The position numbers and the translations under genes are program-made. A model generated the notes under the pieces. It was given only the letters and a program-made list of their open reading frames with translations, did no database searches and was not told where the DNA came from. A DNA stretch of 64,000 nucleotides from Topomyia yanbarensis (lineage: Eukaryota > Arthropoda > Insecta > Diptera > Culicidae): positions 402,273,037 through 402,337,036 of the forward strand of contig NC_080672.1 of assembly GCF_030247195.1 (NCBI RefSeq). The letters are read 5' to 3'. Positions 32,410-44,709 of this stretch are shown here, piece by piece; within the stretch, counting starts at the first letter, position 1; the number at the start of each line of letters is the position of its first letter.

Positions 32410-33838
32410 TTCACACTATATTGCGATCATGTTTCCATTGGACTTCACAAAAAGTAAAATTTCGGAACTTACTTCAAATCCTCAAAAAAATTGTTTAAAT
32501 TAAGGCAAGGAGCCTTATTGCATTTTTGGCGTATTGTTAGGCTGGATGGAGCATCCAAGTTAGTCTTGAATCATACACATTTGGAGGAAGATCAGATGTT
32601 GCTTCAAGCTTCGATGGTTCTCACGACACCACCCGCGTTACGGTTCGGTAAGGTCAAATTGATGTGTTCTTGATGGTCACGTTATTGGCGTTTCGGCAAT
32701 GAATCGGGCATCAAACACACGGATTCAATTTTTGAAGTTACAAAAGGTGATTTTTACGAGTAAAAACTTTCATTTTTTTCGATTATGCGGCGCCCTTTAA
32801 TGATGTCCGTTGGAGTTCAAATTTTGTGTAGGGACTTTCTTCAAGATGCTAAAGGTTGCAGTATATCCGTTTTGAGAATTCTTGATCACCATTGCTCCGT
32901 AATGGATACCCACAACAACAAAATAAACAAACTCTCTTTTACACACAGTACAATGTGGATTGTCCTGCTCCATTTTGTTTACTTTTTGTGTATCTTGTTT
33001 TGCTGTGTTCGTTTCTCTGCCTAATTATTATTCAACGCATTATGATGACCAACACCAACATCATTAGAAGATATATATTATATAAGAAGAAAATCCTGGA
33101 GCGGTTTGTGGGACGAGGTGCATCACCAGCCCGTCGCATATCCTACATATCCGGAATATTCTCACAGATCACTCCAATCAGGTTGGTACACTGAGAAAAC
33201 CAGATGAGTCACATACGAATGATCAAAGGGAAACCCTTGAATAACTTATGAGTATTTTCATTGTCATGTCTCATTGTAGTGCTCCGTCTTTCCGTCCCGT
33301 GTAACATACTAACTATGTAAACGAACCTAACACGGAACATTATAACCATGATCAACCAGATGCAAGGCAGAGGTCATAAGCATTTTTCGATACCTCAGAG
33401 ACATAGATGGGTTAATAAAAACTTTTTTAATCATGTAAATCATTGAGTTACGATAGTACATTTCCAGCACTCATTAAAAAAGGACTGGAAGTTCTCTGGG
33501 CATATCTGGCATTTATCGTGCCTTGTGTCGGTATCCCGAGGAAATTTACTAGATAGTATTCTAATATCTTTCTTACTGAAAGGTATGTCACCTCCTCTGG
33601 GGTCTCTTTTAGTGGGTTGCTCAATGAACTAGAAATTCTCAGTTTCGAAGTAACAGGCTAAACTGACGCTATTGTCATCATTGATAAATCCCTGATTCAA
33701 AATATCACCAGCCTGCAGCTGCCTAAAGTCTGCTTCACTGAGAATCTGGACACTTTATTCTAGTCTAGTCTACACATAGATAGTCAGTACATGAAAGGAT
33801 TCAGAAAAATGATCGACGACCATGAAAAGATGAAATGA
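32410..33838. other. No gene; short shared repeat at 33760
   Basis: No domain recognised. CTAGTCTAGTCTACACATA at 33760-33778, followed by TACAT..AGGAT, is shared with 53795-53840 and is probably part of an unnamed repeat. Confidence 0.4.
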
Positions 33839-33839
33839 A

Positions 33840-34260
33840 GATTTATGTATCTGAAGCCTGTGAGTTTGCTTTGAAACGTTCTAAAGAGTCAAGAACTGTA
33901 CATTCTGTCAGAAAACCTGAAAGGCTGAGGTTGACAGTTTTTGCTCCGATGGCTGTTGGAATGTTCGGATTGATCTGGTGAGCAGGTACAAACTGACTTT
34001 AATGTGGGTGCCAAGTCACGTGAAAGTAGAAAGGAATGATCTGACTGACAGAAAAACATCTCGGTTCGTGGTATGGATTGGAACTTGAAGAAGAAGCTCG
34101 ATAACTGGAAGAAAGGGATGAAGAGCAGGCATACTAATAAGCTACGAACCTGCTTTCACTTAAAACTATTTTGATCAGTATTCAAATAAGATGATTTGTG
34201 TAAACTAGAAGGGCGGTCACTGACGCGGTCTCTTGACAGCCCATTGATTTCTCAGAGCAT
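33840..34260 (+). pseudogene. RNase H domain fossil of a non-LTR retrotransposon
   Basis: The frame at 33993-34052 reads LTLMWVPSHVKVERNDLTDR, the last RNase H block (usually WVPGHxGxxGNExAD) of retrotransposon ORF2. The 15 codons before it (CWNVRIDLVSRYK) stay in frame and fit the helix that precedes this block. The Gly and second Gly-Asn-Glu residues are altered. Stops and frameshifts follow (for example after VWIGT), and weak continuation is seen near 34140-34250. No upstream reverse transcriptase is joined to it. Family assignment to an I-like clade is an inference. Confidence 0.7.
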
Positions 34261-34264
34261 ATCT

Positions 34265-35615
34265 GGTTATGTTGAGAAAGGCTCAATACAATAACCCGAA
34301 GAAATGCATCTAAATATGCAATACGCTTTCGAATAGAATTAGAATAAACTAAGCGATGGTACGGGATTCTCAGATTCTAAAGACATTTTTCTTCAAGATA
34401 GTTTCTTTAGAATAGTTTTTATATAATCCAGTGTTAGCTTAACGGAGCCGTAGGTCTTTTATATATTTACAATATGTGCACAAAATTCAGAGTTCGTCGA
34501 ATATCGAGTATGCAACTTATTATTGCGTATGGAGACCTTCTTTGGCGGTAGAGAAACATTTGATTGCTCACCTACTGCGACATGGGGGTCATAACTTCAC
34601 CTTTTGCTGCAGTTCCCGGTAACGTCATCATCGGAAAGCTGCTTTGGACACAATTGGAATTTGCGATCATTGCAATTTACTTCCTAAAGTGTAGGACTGG
34701 TTGTTAATTTGGTAATTTTTAATTGAATAGTCAGATAAGAGGGAATGGATCTTTTTATCAGCATTCTCATCACATGCGCCTTCAGGAGTATCTGAGCATA
34801 AGTTTCTCTAAGTATCAAGTGAAACGAATTCCACTTGTCCCTAGTGAACAATCAACTAACTTGGATAAAGGCACATAACCAGAAAACCTGGTCATCAAGT
34901 GCTTTCCACAGAGGTTCTAGATTGTAGTGTTTGGCTTACGATATATTATGATATTCAGTGAAACGTTTGAATGACTAGAGAAAACTTATTTTTGATCCAA
35001 TAAAGACTGATGCGTAATGATGTCGGAATAGAGAGTTAGATCCAACACCTCTTTCTTTCCATATAGTTTAAATGTTAAATAATTTTCGACATAGAGTATA
35101 TACATATTGCGGATCCTTATGAAATACATCAATTCAGTCTCCCATTAACCCGAAATAATGTTATGAGCATCACTGCCGATTATGAGTGTAAACCCAGTTC
35201 TGCCAGAGTGTGATTCATCGCTTTTAAAATTTAAATATCTTGTGACTAAGGGATCTAGATTCAGAGCTTCATCGTTGAAATAATTTTTAAAAACTTGAAC
35301 ACATTAAACGTCAGAATTTCAGGGACATCTAGTATTTCACACACAGTGCACATAGAGCACGGAAAGCTTTTATTTTCCAGCTTTGCGATAGACTCCAACG
35401 AAGCCGATGGTATTTACGAAGCCAAATAGCGCGATGATATTTCTGTTCCTATACACTTCAGATCTTCGTATCGCATGTTGAACAACAAAATAGAAAGTGC
35501 ATCGCCCTACTTCAATTCATCCAACATCACGAACGAGTGGTCAGACGACAAATTTTGGCACCATTCCTGCTTAGAACGTAAGAACCGTACCCGTCCTCCT
35601 ACTACCAAGTAACTA
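34265..35615. other. No gene recognised
   Basis: AT-rich with no frame above 60 codons that carries a domain. Confidence 0.45.
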
Positions 35616-35619
35616 ATAA

Positions 35620-36480
35620 ATAAATTAACATTGATAAGTCATGGTTATTTTCCTCTCGAGGCTATCCCATTGCCACCCTCGCGAGAACACGGACCTTCCG
35701 ATACTGCCTCTTTTTGGGTCGGTAGGCGTGTTTCTTGTGTTTTTGAGCTCAAATTTACACGCTTTTTCGTGAAACCTACCACTTTGATCGACAATCAACA
35801 GCTTCATGCGGAATTTGGTTAATGGTAGCCTCACAGAAGAGAGAGTGTGCGAGAGAAAGGGCGGAAAATTTCTGGAATATTTGACGCGTGATTTAACGAA
35901 TGATTTATAGCGTTTTTCCTGGCAATGGTTTCCGATTGCCTTCAAAGCGAAGCGCACGAATGCGACGAATTTTGTCCGGTTTGACGGCCCGACGAAGAAA
36001 GAACAATAGCTGTAGGTTAAATTGTTCTACTTGGAACATGTCCTACCAGATTCAAGTGGAAACTAATCTACATTCGTTGGATTGTGCAATTGGCACATTA
36101 GGCTATCAATTAAAGAGTATGACGAAAAAACACGCAACAGGTTCCAATCAAGAATCGATCCCTTTACCATCAGCACTGATGACCGCAGTACCAGGTCACC
36201 ACTGCTAGTACAAACCTCACAGGTGGATATAGCTTTTCCGACCGGGCCACGGTACAGTTCCTTGTCGCAAGAAAAGAAAGAGAAAAAGCAGATTCGTTCC
36301 ATTACCAGAAATTGCCACAAACTGTTTATGGCAGCTTATTTAATATTCAATTACAGCCGTTATTCTCGGCGTCAAATTATTCTGCTTTTCCTCCGGTACT
36401 TGGTTTTTTCTTCTTCTTTTTTCTAGCTCGGTCTGGTCTGGTCGGCTAGCTTTTTTTCGCAACCTAGAATTCGGGAAAGT
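35620..36480. other. GC-richer block, unrecognised ORFs on both strands
   Basis: Frames of 110 codons (minus, 35957-35625), 102 and 114 codons (plus, 35900-36208 and 36082-36426) overlap each other. None has a domain, and both strands are equally open, which argues against a true exon. The composition differs from the flanks; it could be UTR or regulatory DNA. Confidence 0.2.
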
Positions 36481-36484
36481 TTTT

Positions 36485-37878
36485 GGGTGAGGTCAATTCC
36501 GACGGAATGAATTATGAGCAGACGGAGTTGGGGATTGGAATTTAACGCTCATTTGTTTTTTTTTGGCAGGTGCGTGAAGCGTGTACTAGCTATATACAAA
36601 ATCGCGAGTCAGTTCCGTTTATGGTGGACTATTTTACGCACTCGGAAATAGCCTACGGCTTGGCTAGCTTTTGGATTGAAATTTGCAATGAAACACGCAA
36701 GCAAGTTATTTCGAATCGATATTAACTCACTGGAACAAGAATTTTGCGCTATTTATGTTTTATGACACCATAGAACGACGAATAACTTGATTAGTTGATG
36801 AATTAGTAGGAAAGGAGGTTGAATTGTTTATTTAATCATAAAAGGAACCAGATTAATTCCTGAGCATGAAACCGCAAAGATTTACAAGCAAACGAAAATA
36901 GGAATGATTTCCAAACAACCAGCTATTTTAGATCAATTCTTTACTCTATCGGTTAAAATGAAAAAAAGTCCAAAGTATACTTGAAAATCCATGCCATGAA
37001 AAATTCGTTGGAATTAGTTGGATCGTAACACTAGTGATGTAATTGTACTGTATTCTAAGAATCGGTCTTGAAACAGAACGCCAAGTTCCGCAATGAAACG
37101 TAGTACAATGGCTTTTCTCTGCTTTGAGCCACGTTGCAATTTGATTGTCATCGGTAGTCCACTCATCAAAAATTGTTAATGATGATGCTGCTGAACAAAT
37201 AAAAATTCAGAATTTTATAAAAAATTCCACAGTGACTCTCCAATTTCCATATCTCAAAACTTTGGGTTGTTCAGCTGATTTGCTAAAAAGACCTTTGATG
37301 AAAGTTGTCCATTAATAGGAGGTTTACTTTGAATCGGATCAATTTGCAGTCTTCGCTTATTTCAGTCCATAAACCCTAAAGTGTGATGCCCAAGATAATA
37401 CTAGGATTTTACTAAATTTATTCTTCATATATTTTCAAAAAAAAAAAGCTTCGAAATTCTTGAGTTCTGGCGAAATTAATATTTCGTTTCATGTTTTCGT
37501 CGTTTCGAAGCTGTATAGAACATGAATTCAGGAAAAGTTAGAACGATCACCAAAAACTTTTCGTTCCATCTATTTTTAACAACCTAAGACAACGATTACG
37601 ATACTCTGTGGGTATTTTGCTTCTACCATAGTCTGCGAGAAACAATTACTTTTATCTTGTTGTCTGAAGAGAAAAGAAACCCGTTACTTAACTATTTATG
37701 CCGTGGTAATCAATCGAGATGAGTGTGTAGCAAAAGCAAGAAGTGGTGCTCTGGTCAAATACTGATTCCTGGTCAAATACCGCGGCTATTGACTTTCGAT
37801 CTTTTCGCATAAGACCGAATATTCGTGATGTGAAATATTTGTTGAAGATGAAAATTTAGCATACGCTTTCGAAAATCG
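36485..37878. other. No gene recognised
   Basis: AT-rich; nothing identified. Confidence 0.45.
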
Positions 37879-37880
37879 TC

Positions 37881-38032
37881 TTTTTATTTTGATTATAGAG
37901 GCTTTAACCTCGAGGTCGTATCGTATCTTTTTCGGGTTAGAGAAATCTCTAATCCTAGGTTCGGGATTAGTGATTGAGCCCAGGTGAGCTACGTACAAGG
38001 TGATCGTCTTCCCAACTACGCTATGCCCGCCC
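37881..38032 (-). mobile_element. Feilai-type tRNA-derived SINE, copy 2
   Basis: Minus strand: GGGCGGGCATAGCGTAGTTG (A-box region), GGGCTCAATCAC (decayed B box), CCTAGGATTAGAGATTTCTC, TAACCCGAAAAAGATACG and CCTCTATAATCAAAAT before the A-rich tail. Same layout as 20236-20391, more diverged; no target duplication is visible. Confidence 0.85.
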
Positions 38033-38034
38033 TT

Positions 38035-39180
38035 AAGTGGCCTTTATCTAATTTGACCATGTTAAGCATTCAATACTGATAAGGTCCAATAAAGTGGCCC
38101 CGACGAAATGATTCATTTTTCACAATAACTTAAAGCACGTTGTGTGTGACATATCAAAATTAAAATCCCCATGTATATGGACGATGGAAAAATCGAGGTT
38201 CGACTACATGATCCGGTACCAATTATTTGCAAAGTGATCATTTAAAGACTCACGTCGTATTTCGAAAAAATGGAATCCATTATGGAAGACACATAGAGAA
38301 ACTTTTACCAAAGTAATTTAAATTGTACTGTTGTAGTTACTATGCAGATGGATCAACACAGTCGTCTCTGCCTACAGTACAAAACACTATACATTTCAGA
38401 GAAAACTCTTTACACATATAAATTAAGGATAAATAAGGATAATTTAAGACACATTACGGACAACCTTTCTCAGAAGGAAACCTCATGAACGGATGTCGAT
38501 TACAACACATATTAGTGACTGTTGCCTGATCTACAAACAGTCGCAAATTTGTGACTGCTGTTCAGGCAATAATGACAACTGTAAGAGCTTTATCAAACAC
38601 ATCAAAAACAACACCAAGTAGCCTCAGTGGAAAGCTACTACAAATGACGTAAGGTTCACAATCGTAGCCCGCAAGAGCGATAAAAAGCAATGAAGAGCAA
38701 GTGATCGAAGAATATCAAATCAATCTCGATGATGACACGGACGTGTGCAAAAGAGCAATAAACGAGCGCTCTAAACACAGTTGCCGAGGAAACAAATATT
38801 TATTCTCTACATAAAAAGATCTGCACACGCAATAGTAAGTCGCGCGCGAACTCTGACCCGTTTTTAACAGCCCATTGGTGTATTTTAGGCTGACAAAATC
38901 GGGACATATCCTTTTTTATTCATTTCAAAAAACCTAAGCTGTTAAAATGTTACCCTCATAACCCTTTCTGGTTTTAAGCATACAAGTCCGTAACGGAGGT
39001 TTTCTAGTTCAAAATTTAGCAAATTTTACATCTTCGAGAAAAGGAAAATATGATCAAGAAAGGAATTACTCAAATTTGACTGGGTTCGTCTGCTAGAGCA
39101 CATCAATCAAGTTTACATGTGAGGCTGACAAAAGCAGGCCCAAAAGTTGATAAAATGTTGGGCTGATAAAATCGTGCCTT
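38035..39180. repeat. Partly repetitive, no gene; relative of 49.2 kb
   Basis: 38868-39080 shares blocks with 49205-49470: CAGCCC..TGG, TGACAAAATCGGGACA against GGCAAAATCGGACAAT, AAGCTGTTAAAATGTTACC against AAGCTATTAAAATATTGC, and CCTCATAACCCTTTCTG against CCTCATAACCTTTTCTG. Another GGCTGATAAAATCGTG stands right before element C. An imperfect hairpin (GTTGCCTGA...TCAGGCAAT) lies at 38520-38573. The rest is unremarkable. Confidence 0.45.
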
Positions 39181-39185
39181 CACTG

Positions 39186-40987
39186 CACAGTGGATCAGAA
39201 TGTAAATTTAGCAGGAGTTTTAACTTTTTGCTAAAATTAAATGACTTAGCCTTACAATATGTTTGGCAAAGTTGTTGTACTTTGCAAGGCCCTTCATTTT
39301 GTTTAGTTCTAATTTCAGTATCATTTGAAATTGAACTTTTTAACTGTTCGAGATAAAGTTTTACTGTCTTCGATAAAGTTGTAGAGCAACACATTTTAGA
39401 CAAATTTGACATGCAAGCTCTAGCTCTTATACTTTCCATTGTACGGCAAATCCAAATGTAAGCTTTAGGGTGTTTCTTAAATACGTTTTTATTTCTATAA
39501 CTTTTGTAGTTTTTATTTTACACTTAAGTACCCTTTGGACAACTTGAAGATTATTTTAGGGCGCACAATTTGCTTTAAAATACCAACTACTAAACTCTTT
39601 TCGTTTCAGAGTTATGAGAACTTTTATATAAAAAATATAACTTTTTCAAATAGCATTATCTTCGATTAGGGCACTTAACATCATATCATATGAAATAGTA
39701 TGCTCTGTATTAAAGATCATCAAAAAATGGTAAATGCGATATATTTTATATCTTGAAATATTCACTCAAAAAATAGTTTATTTTTAGTAAAAAGTATATT
39801 TAACTAACGATAGAAGCTAGAGGTTCGGTATATTAAGATAAATTGTTCTCCTTCCAATTATCTATTTCTAAAGTGATCTTAATGAAAAACCAAAATCGCA
39901 AAAGTTATACAAAAAAAACCATTTTTTTAAGAAACGCTCTAATTTTTTTTGGCAAATTTCTTTTAAAATGAAAAGTACAAGACATAGAGTTTCAGGGTCT
40001 TCAGCAAAGTTTTTTTTTGAAATTTAATTTTCTTCAATTTTCTGGAAGACAGTGAAACTCTACCTCGTACCATTAAAAAGTTAATTTCCTGATTTTATTA
40101 AATTTAGAACCACCCTACCCACTATTTCAAATAATAGAGTGCAATAGTTTATCATGAAAACGAAACTATATTTTTTATTTTGTCCACCGTGAAAGTAATT
40201 TAAACATATTACAAAGGGTCAATTGATGAAAAAACAATTTTTTAATATAACTTTTATAATTTTTCATTTTATCCAACCTATTCTTCTGATGTTTTTCGAA
40301 GCTTTTGAAGACGAACATTTTCTTTTAACGCATCAAAACTGTAACCTCTATCGTTCAAAAGATATATAAAGCACTTAATATATGAAAAATAGATTACTTT
40401 AACTCAATTTTATGAAATTTAAAAAGATATCGTATTCGCCATTTTTGCTCAATTATAACTCTAATCATGATCTTATTTATAGTTGAAAAGGAATTATCTT
40501 TGTTTGCCCCAATGAGTCATATTGTTATTCCAAAAAACCCATTTTTGACGAAAAAGTGTTCATAACTTTTTAACGAAAATAGTTAGATATGTCGTGCTAC
40601 GAAACAAATTATTCGCCTTAAAACAATTTTAAAGTTGTCCGAAGAGTACTTCCGTTGTAAATCAGTACCGCAAAATTATTTGAATAAAACACCATAAACC
40701 TTCGATTTTAAATTTGTTGTAGAATGAATGTAAATGTGACAGCTAGAGTTTACATGTCTTCAGCTAACTTTTCCAAAATTTATCGTTCTAAAACTTCGCT
40801 CTAGCTTGAAAGAATCAAATGTTAATTTTTTGATCTTGGTGAAATTAGAACCACCCTGACTGTTGCTTTAACAAAAAGATGGGGCTCACAAGCTACGAAA
40901 ACTTCTCCAACGATTTAATGAGGCTAAGTTGTTTAGGTTTAGTCAAATTACAAAATTCTTGCTAAATTTGCATTCTGGACCACTGTG
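39186..40987. mobile_element. 1.8-kb CACAGTGG-ended element (C)
   Basis: Starts CACAGTGGATCAGAATGTAA then ATTTAGCA and ends TGCTAAATTTGCATTCTGG then ACCACTGTG: inverted terminal repeats of about 40 bp. CACTG directly flanks both ends (39181-39185 and 40988-40992), a 5-bp target duplication. The interior is AT-rich without a transposase. It shares the CACAGTGG terminus with A and B. Confidence 0.82.
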
Positions 40988-41200
40988 CACTGTATTTGCA
41001 TTACGTTTCTACATTATTATCAGTTTATCTGAACCGTTCTGCTTTGCTATCTTAAGACAGTAACCTATTATTCATCACGGCCAGAGAAAAAAATCAGCTG
41101 GTAGGTTACATTTTTCTCTTATATAGCTCGATCAATATCGAGCAATCGAATCTCCAACGATACGACAAATTGCGTAGAAATCGTGTACTAATAAATTATC

Positions 41201-41370
41201 TTTACTCGTTTCAAAAATGTACTTTCTGGACCAATTCAAGTGACCCCTGGCGTTCCTCAAGGTATTCACGTGGAACCTCCTATTTTCCTCCTGTACATGA
41301 ACGACACGTCTTTTATACTTCAACGCACAACAGGGCTTATATATGTAAACGAGCTGAAATTCTTCGTGGA
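41201..41370 (+). pseudogene. Reverse transcriptase palm fragment (non-LTR)
   Basis: One open frame gives NVLSGPIQVTPGVPQG, then HVEPPIFLLYMND and LIYVNELKFFV. This is the catalytic core of Jockey/R1/I-like reverse transcriptases: the usual SGVPQGSHLGPLLFLLYIND followed by YADDLKIF. Here the catalytic YADD reads YVNE, so both active-site Asp residues are gone. No flanking domain is joined. It is a dead fragment of about 55 codons. Confidence 0.82.
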
Positions 41371-41374
41371 AATA

Positions 41375-42040
41375 TGAAGAATTAAATTAAATTAAAGAAA
41401 CAAATCAATTTATTCCACACTTTATTTATCAAATATTGCATTGCGTTACGTTGCGCAAGCTCAGCATACTTCGTATTTTGCAGTTTGATGACTCTCATTC
41501 CCACACGGACTACTTGAGAAACAATATTTAGGAATCTGTATCGTAACTTGGGACATTAGCAAGGAAGTTTTGACGTGGTACTTACTTAATGGAAGGCCCC
41601 CACTCAGTGACACTCCCATAAGTACCACGGAGTAGGTTCAATTCAAGCAAGCGATGAGATTGAGAATATAGTTTTATGTTTTAGAAGTTTTGTATTTTCA
41701 TATGTCTGAAAAGTTTACTGATTTATTAGAACAAATATATACAGTTCTATGTAAAATATTTATACTCTGTAGGGAGAAAATGTCATCAGAATCATCGGCC
41801 ATCGGAAGTATTGTTACCAATTTATTTTTTTTATTTAAGAATGCGTATATTTTTTTGGAATCTAGACTTGAATTTTTCATAACTGGCTAATAACACAAGG
41901 ATAAGGACCAAATGTCATCAATAGGCTTAGACTCGCGTGGAGGCATGAGATAGGAGACTTGTGAGAACCATGTTATTTCACTGTTTGACAACCATTCCAC
42001 ACTTTGTATATTAACTCTTTGCGACGCGATTTTTTTTCAT
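41375..42040. other. No gene recognised
   Basis: AT-rich; 60-66-codon frames on both strands without domains. Confidence 0.45.
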
Positions 42041-42044
42041 TGGC

Positions 42045-42690
42045 TATACTGGTATTTTTAGCTTAGGTTTTTGGGGTCGCTGATTCTGATTCTGACGTCA
42101 ACAATGTAAAATTCAAAAGGGCGGATCCAATATGGCGACTGTGCTTGGATAATTTTCATGTTTTTTATATTGCCTAAAACATCTTACAAGGGGGTTTTTG
42201 GGGTCGCTGGTTCTGATTCTGACGTCGAAAACGTAAAATTCAAAATGGCGGATCCAATATGGCGACTGTGCTTGGCTAAATTTCATGTTTTTTTTATATT
42301 GGCCTGAACCTTTTACAAGGGGATTTTCAAGGGTCACTGATTCTGATTATAACATCGAAAATATAAAATTCAAAATTGCGGATCCAATATGGCGGCTTTG
42401 CTTGGCTAAATTTTATGTTTTTTTATATTAGCCTAAAACATCTTACAAGGGGGCTTTCAGGGTCGTTAATTCTGATTCTGTCGTCGAAAATGTAAAATAC
42501 AAAACGGCGGATCCAACATGGCGACTATGTTTGGCTTAACTTTATGGTTTTTTATATTTTTTTTACGTCTTACAAAGGTGTTTCGCTGTTACTGATTCTG
42601 ATTCTGACATCGAAAATACAAAATTCAAAATGGCGGCTCCAATATGGCGACTGTGCTTGGGCAAAAATGGCTGCCAACGTGTGGCCGCCA
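42045..42690 (+). repeat. Tandem array of ~127-bp units
   Basis: About five copies: GGATCCAATATGGCG (last copy GGCTCC) starts at 42123, 42250, 42380, 42509 and 42635, so the period is 126-130 bp. Each unit runs through GACTGTGCTTGGCTAAATTT, CATCTTACAAGGGGG, GGGTCGCTGATTCTGATTCT and GACGTCGAAAATGTAAAATT. A final inverted piece (GGCCGCCATTTTGAATTT) ends the array. Confidence 0.93.
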
Positions 42691-42699
42691 TTTTGAATT

Positions 42700-43460
42700 T
42701 CCAAATTTCGTTATCCGAATCGTAATCATCCACAACAACCACATAATCTATTTTTATGATAGTTGAGAAGTAATACCTGTCTCTCAGATTCTTTTATAGA
42801 CCAAAATAATAATAAACTCCATTTTTGCATATTTTGATATTTTTTTTTCGAAACAACTGACCTACGAAAAATTCTGAAAAAAATCTATTATTTATTTCAA
42901 TGTTTGAGATACCTGCAAAAACATTTTTAGATCTCTAGAACTTTTAGTTCAGACACAGCGAAATTTATTGTAAAAACGCTTTTAATCCACCTAACTGTGT
43001 GATGAGACATTTCTTATAACTCTTATCACTCTCTTCGGATATTATATCGTTTGAGAACATTTAGAGCTTGATGCTTCGTGATGTTTTTGATAACACATAC
43101 TACATGGGATAGTGGCAGGACTCAGAGAATCGCTCAAATCAGCATAGGACAACATCAGTGCTAGAAATCTCAAACCAAAGCAATGATTTTTTTATTGTTT
43201 TGAAGTTTATACTTTACTCAAATTTCCAACGCGACTGAGAACTAAGAAATCTACGCTTTTTCTTGACAAGGGCAATACTAGCAGTGATACCATTCAAAGA
43301 AAATCAACAGTGAATATTTCCAGACTTGGTTTTTTTTCCTATTTGGGAGCTATTGTGTTTTTTTTACATTCTTCATTGCAGGATTCAGTGATCGAAACCC
43401 AAAACTTTATAAAGTATTTGAAATTATTAAATTAAAATTTGTTTTTGCTATTCAAATTGA
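42700..43460. other. No gene recognised
   Basis: AT-rich; nothing identified. Confidence 0.45.
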
Positions 43461-43467
43461 CAAAATG

Positions 43468-44350
43468 ATAGTATCGCCCCTTTGGCGATTGTTTACCTTT
43501 TCAGTCCCACCTATCAGCATTGAAGTATCGCCCTTACGTTTTTTTACAATAACTAACGTTTTACACCACCGATTTCGTCCGGGTTTTTTCAATAGCGATC
43601 ATTGTTACTATTTACAGCTGGTATCAGCCTAATAGTCTTAAAAAATACGAAAAAAACAGTTTCGCCTCAAAACTGCTAGCAAAAAAGTATCGCCCTGTTT
43701 GTTTGCATGGAGCGTGGAGGGCGAAACTTTAAATAAACAAACAAAATACAGTTTCGCCCGTTGTATTTTTTGCTGTAGTTTAAGAAAGCAATATCGTAGA
43801 ATCCAAATTTTTAGGTTAATTTGTTGCGTTTCAAAGCCCCCATTCGCATGTATGAAAAAAGCCTTATGTTTACAATTGTAAGTATCGCCCTTTTCACAAA
43901 AAAGTGTTGAAATGAAATCGCAGCTTCTGATATCACGCTATCTCTGAAGTGCATGCGTGCATAGTTCCAAATTTTACTTCGACATCGACTTTTTCTAAAG
44001 GTGACTTCCTTGATTTGGTCACTATTTATTAAAAAATCGCGGTTAAATAAAAAATAAAACTATTAAAAAATTTCAAATAGTTTATAATTTTCACAAACTT
44101 ATTAGGTAAAATTGCTTTCGTAATATTGTGTAGGAAAAAAGCTGAAAATTTCAGTTTTTTCTCTATCTGCAACATATAAACCCTTAAGTATACCAATTAA
44201 TTGGTATACGAATTGGAATAGGTTCGCCAAATTTCGGAAGAAGTCTATAGTCCCTTGAAAACTACCTAAAAATTGTTGTAGTTCGAAGCAATAAAAAATC
44301 CCCAAAAATGAAATGTACCTATTAATGTGAAACACAGAAAAATTTCGCCC
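43468..44350 (+). repeat. Cluster of AGTATCGCCCTT motifs
   Basis: GTATCGCCC or TTTCGCCC occurs at about 43471, 43526, 43688, 43752, 43883 and 44344, all on the plus strand, often preceded by AA or CA. Spacing is irregular, so it is not a simple tandem repeat. No domain or terminal repeats found. Confidence 0.5.
44188..44209. repeat. Perfect 22-bp palindrome
   Basis: GTATACCAATT joined directly to AATTGGTATAC: an exact 11+11 palindrome in non-coding DNA. Confidence 0.9.
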
Positions 44351-44484
44351 TTTTATTAGCTTCTACACGTTGAGTATTGGTTGAGTGCTAATTGGTGGGT
44401 AATAGTCTGCGATTTGGCTGAATGTATTTCGAACTGAATTTTTTTGGTTGGTCAGTAGCAATATACACTCTTAGGAAAAATGAA

Positions 44485-44705
44485 AATTACATTTGACGTA
44501 CACAACGCAGCGACGTATTTTTCTGTCCGATAATAGGATTTTACACGGTATGATATGTAAAATTAAATATTGTGATTCGAATAGCCGAAAAGCCGAACAT
44601 CTCACATTTTTACATGTAATAAAATGTAAATTTATGTGTTTTGGGACGCTCCTTTTATGTGCATCTGGTAAGATGTAAAGTTACACGATTTTTTTTTTGA
44701 TGTGT
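44485..44705. mobile_element. Possible short inverted-repeat element
   Basis: Starts near ACACTCTTAGGAAAAATGAA and ATTACATTTGACGT; the right side, read inverted, gives ACACATCAAAAAAAAAATCG and GTAACTTTACATCTT. The ends are only loosely inverted, and TTTACAT/ATGTAAA recurs inside. Boundaries uncertain. Confidence 0.35.
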
Positions 44706-44709
44706 ACAG

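Noticed and set aside
35625..36426. Overlapping frames of 102-114 codons as a gene pair
   Set aside because: Both strands are open over the same bases and no domain or splice pattern supports either.
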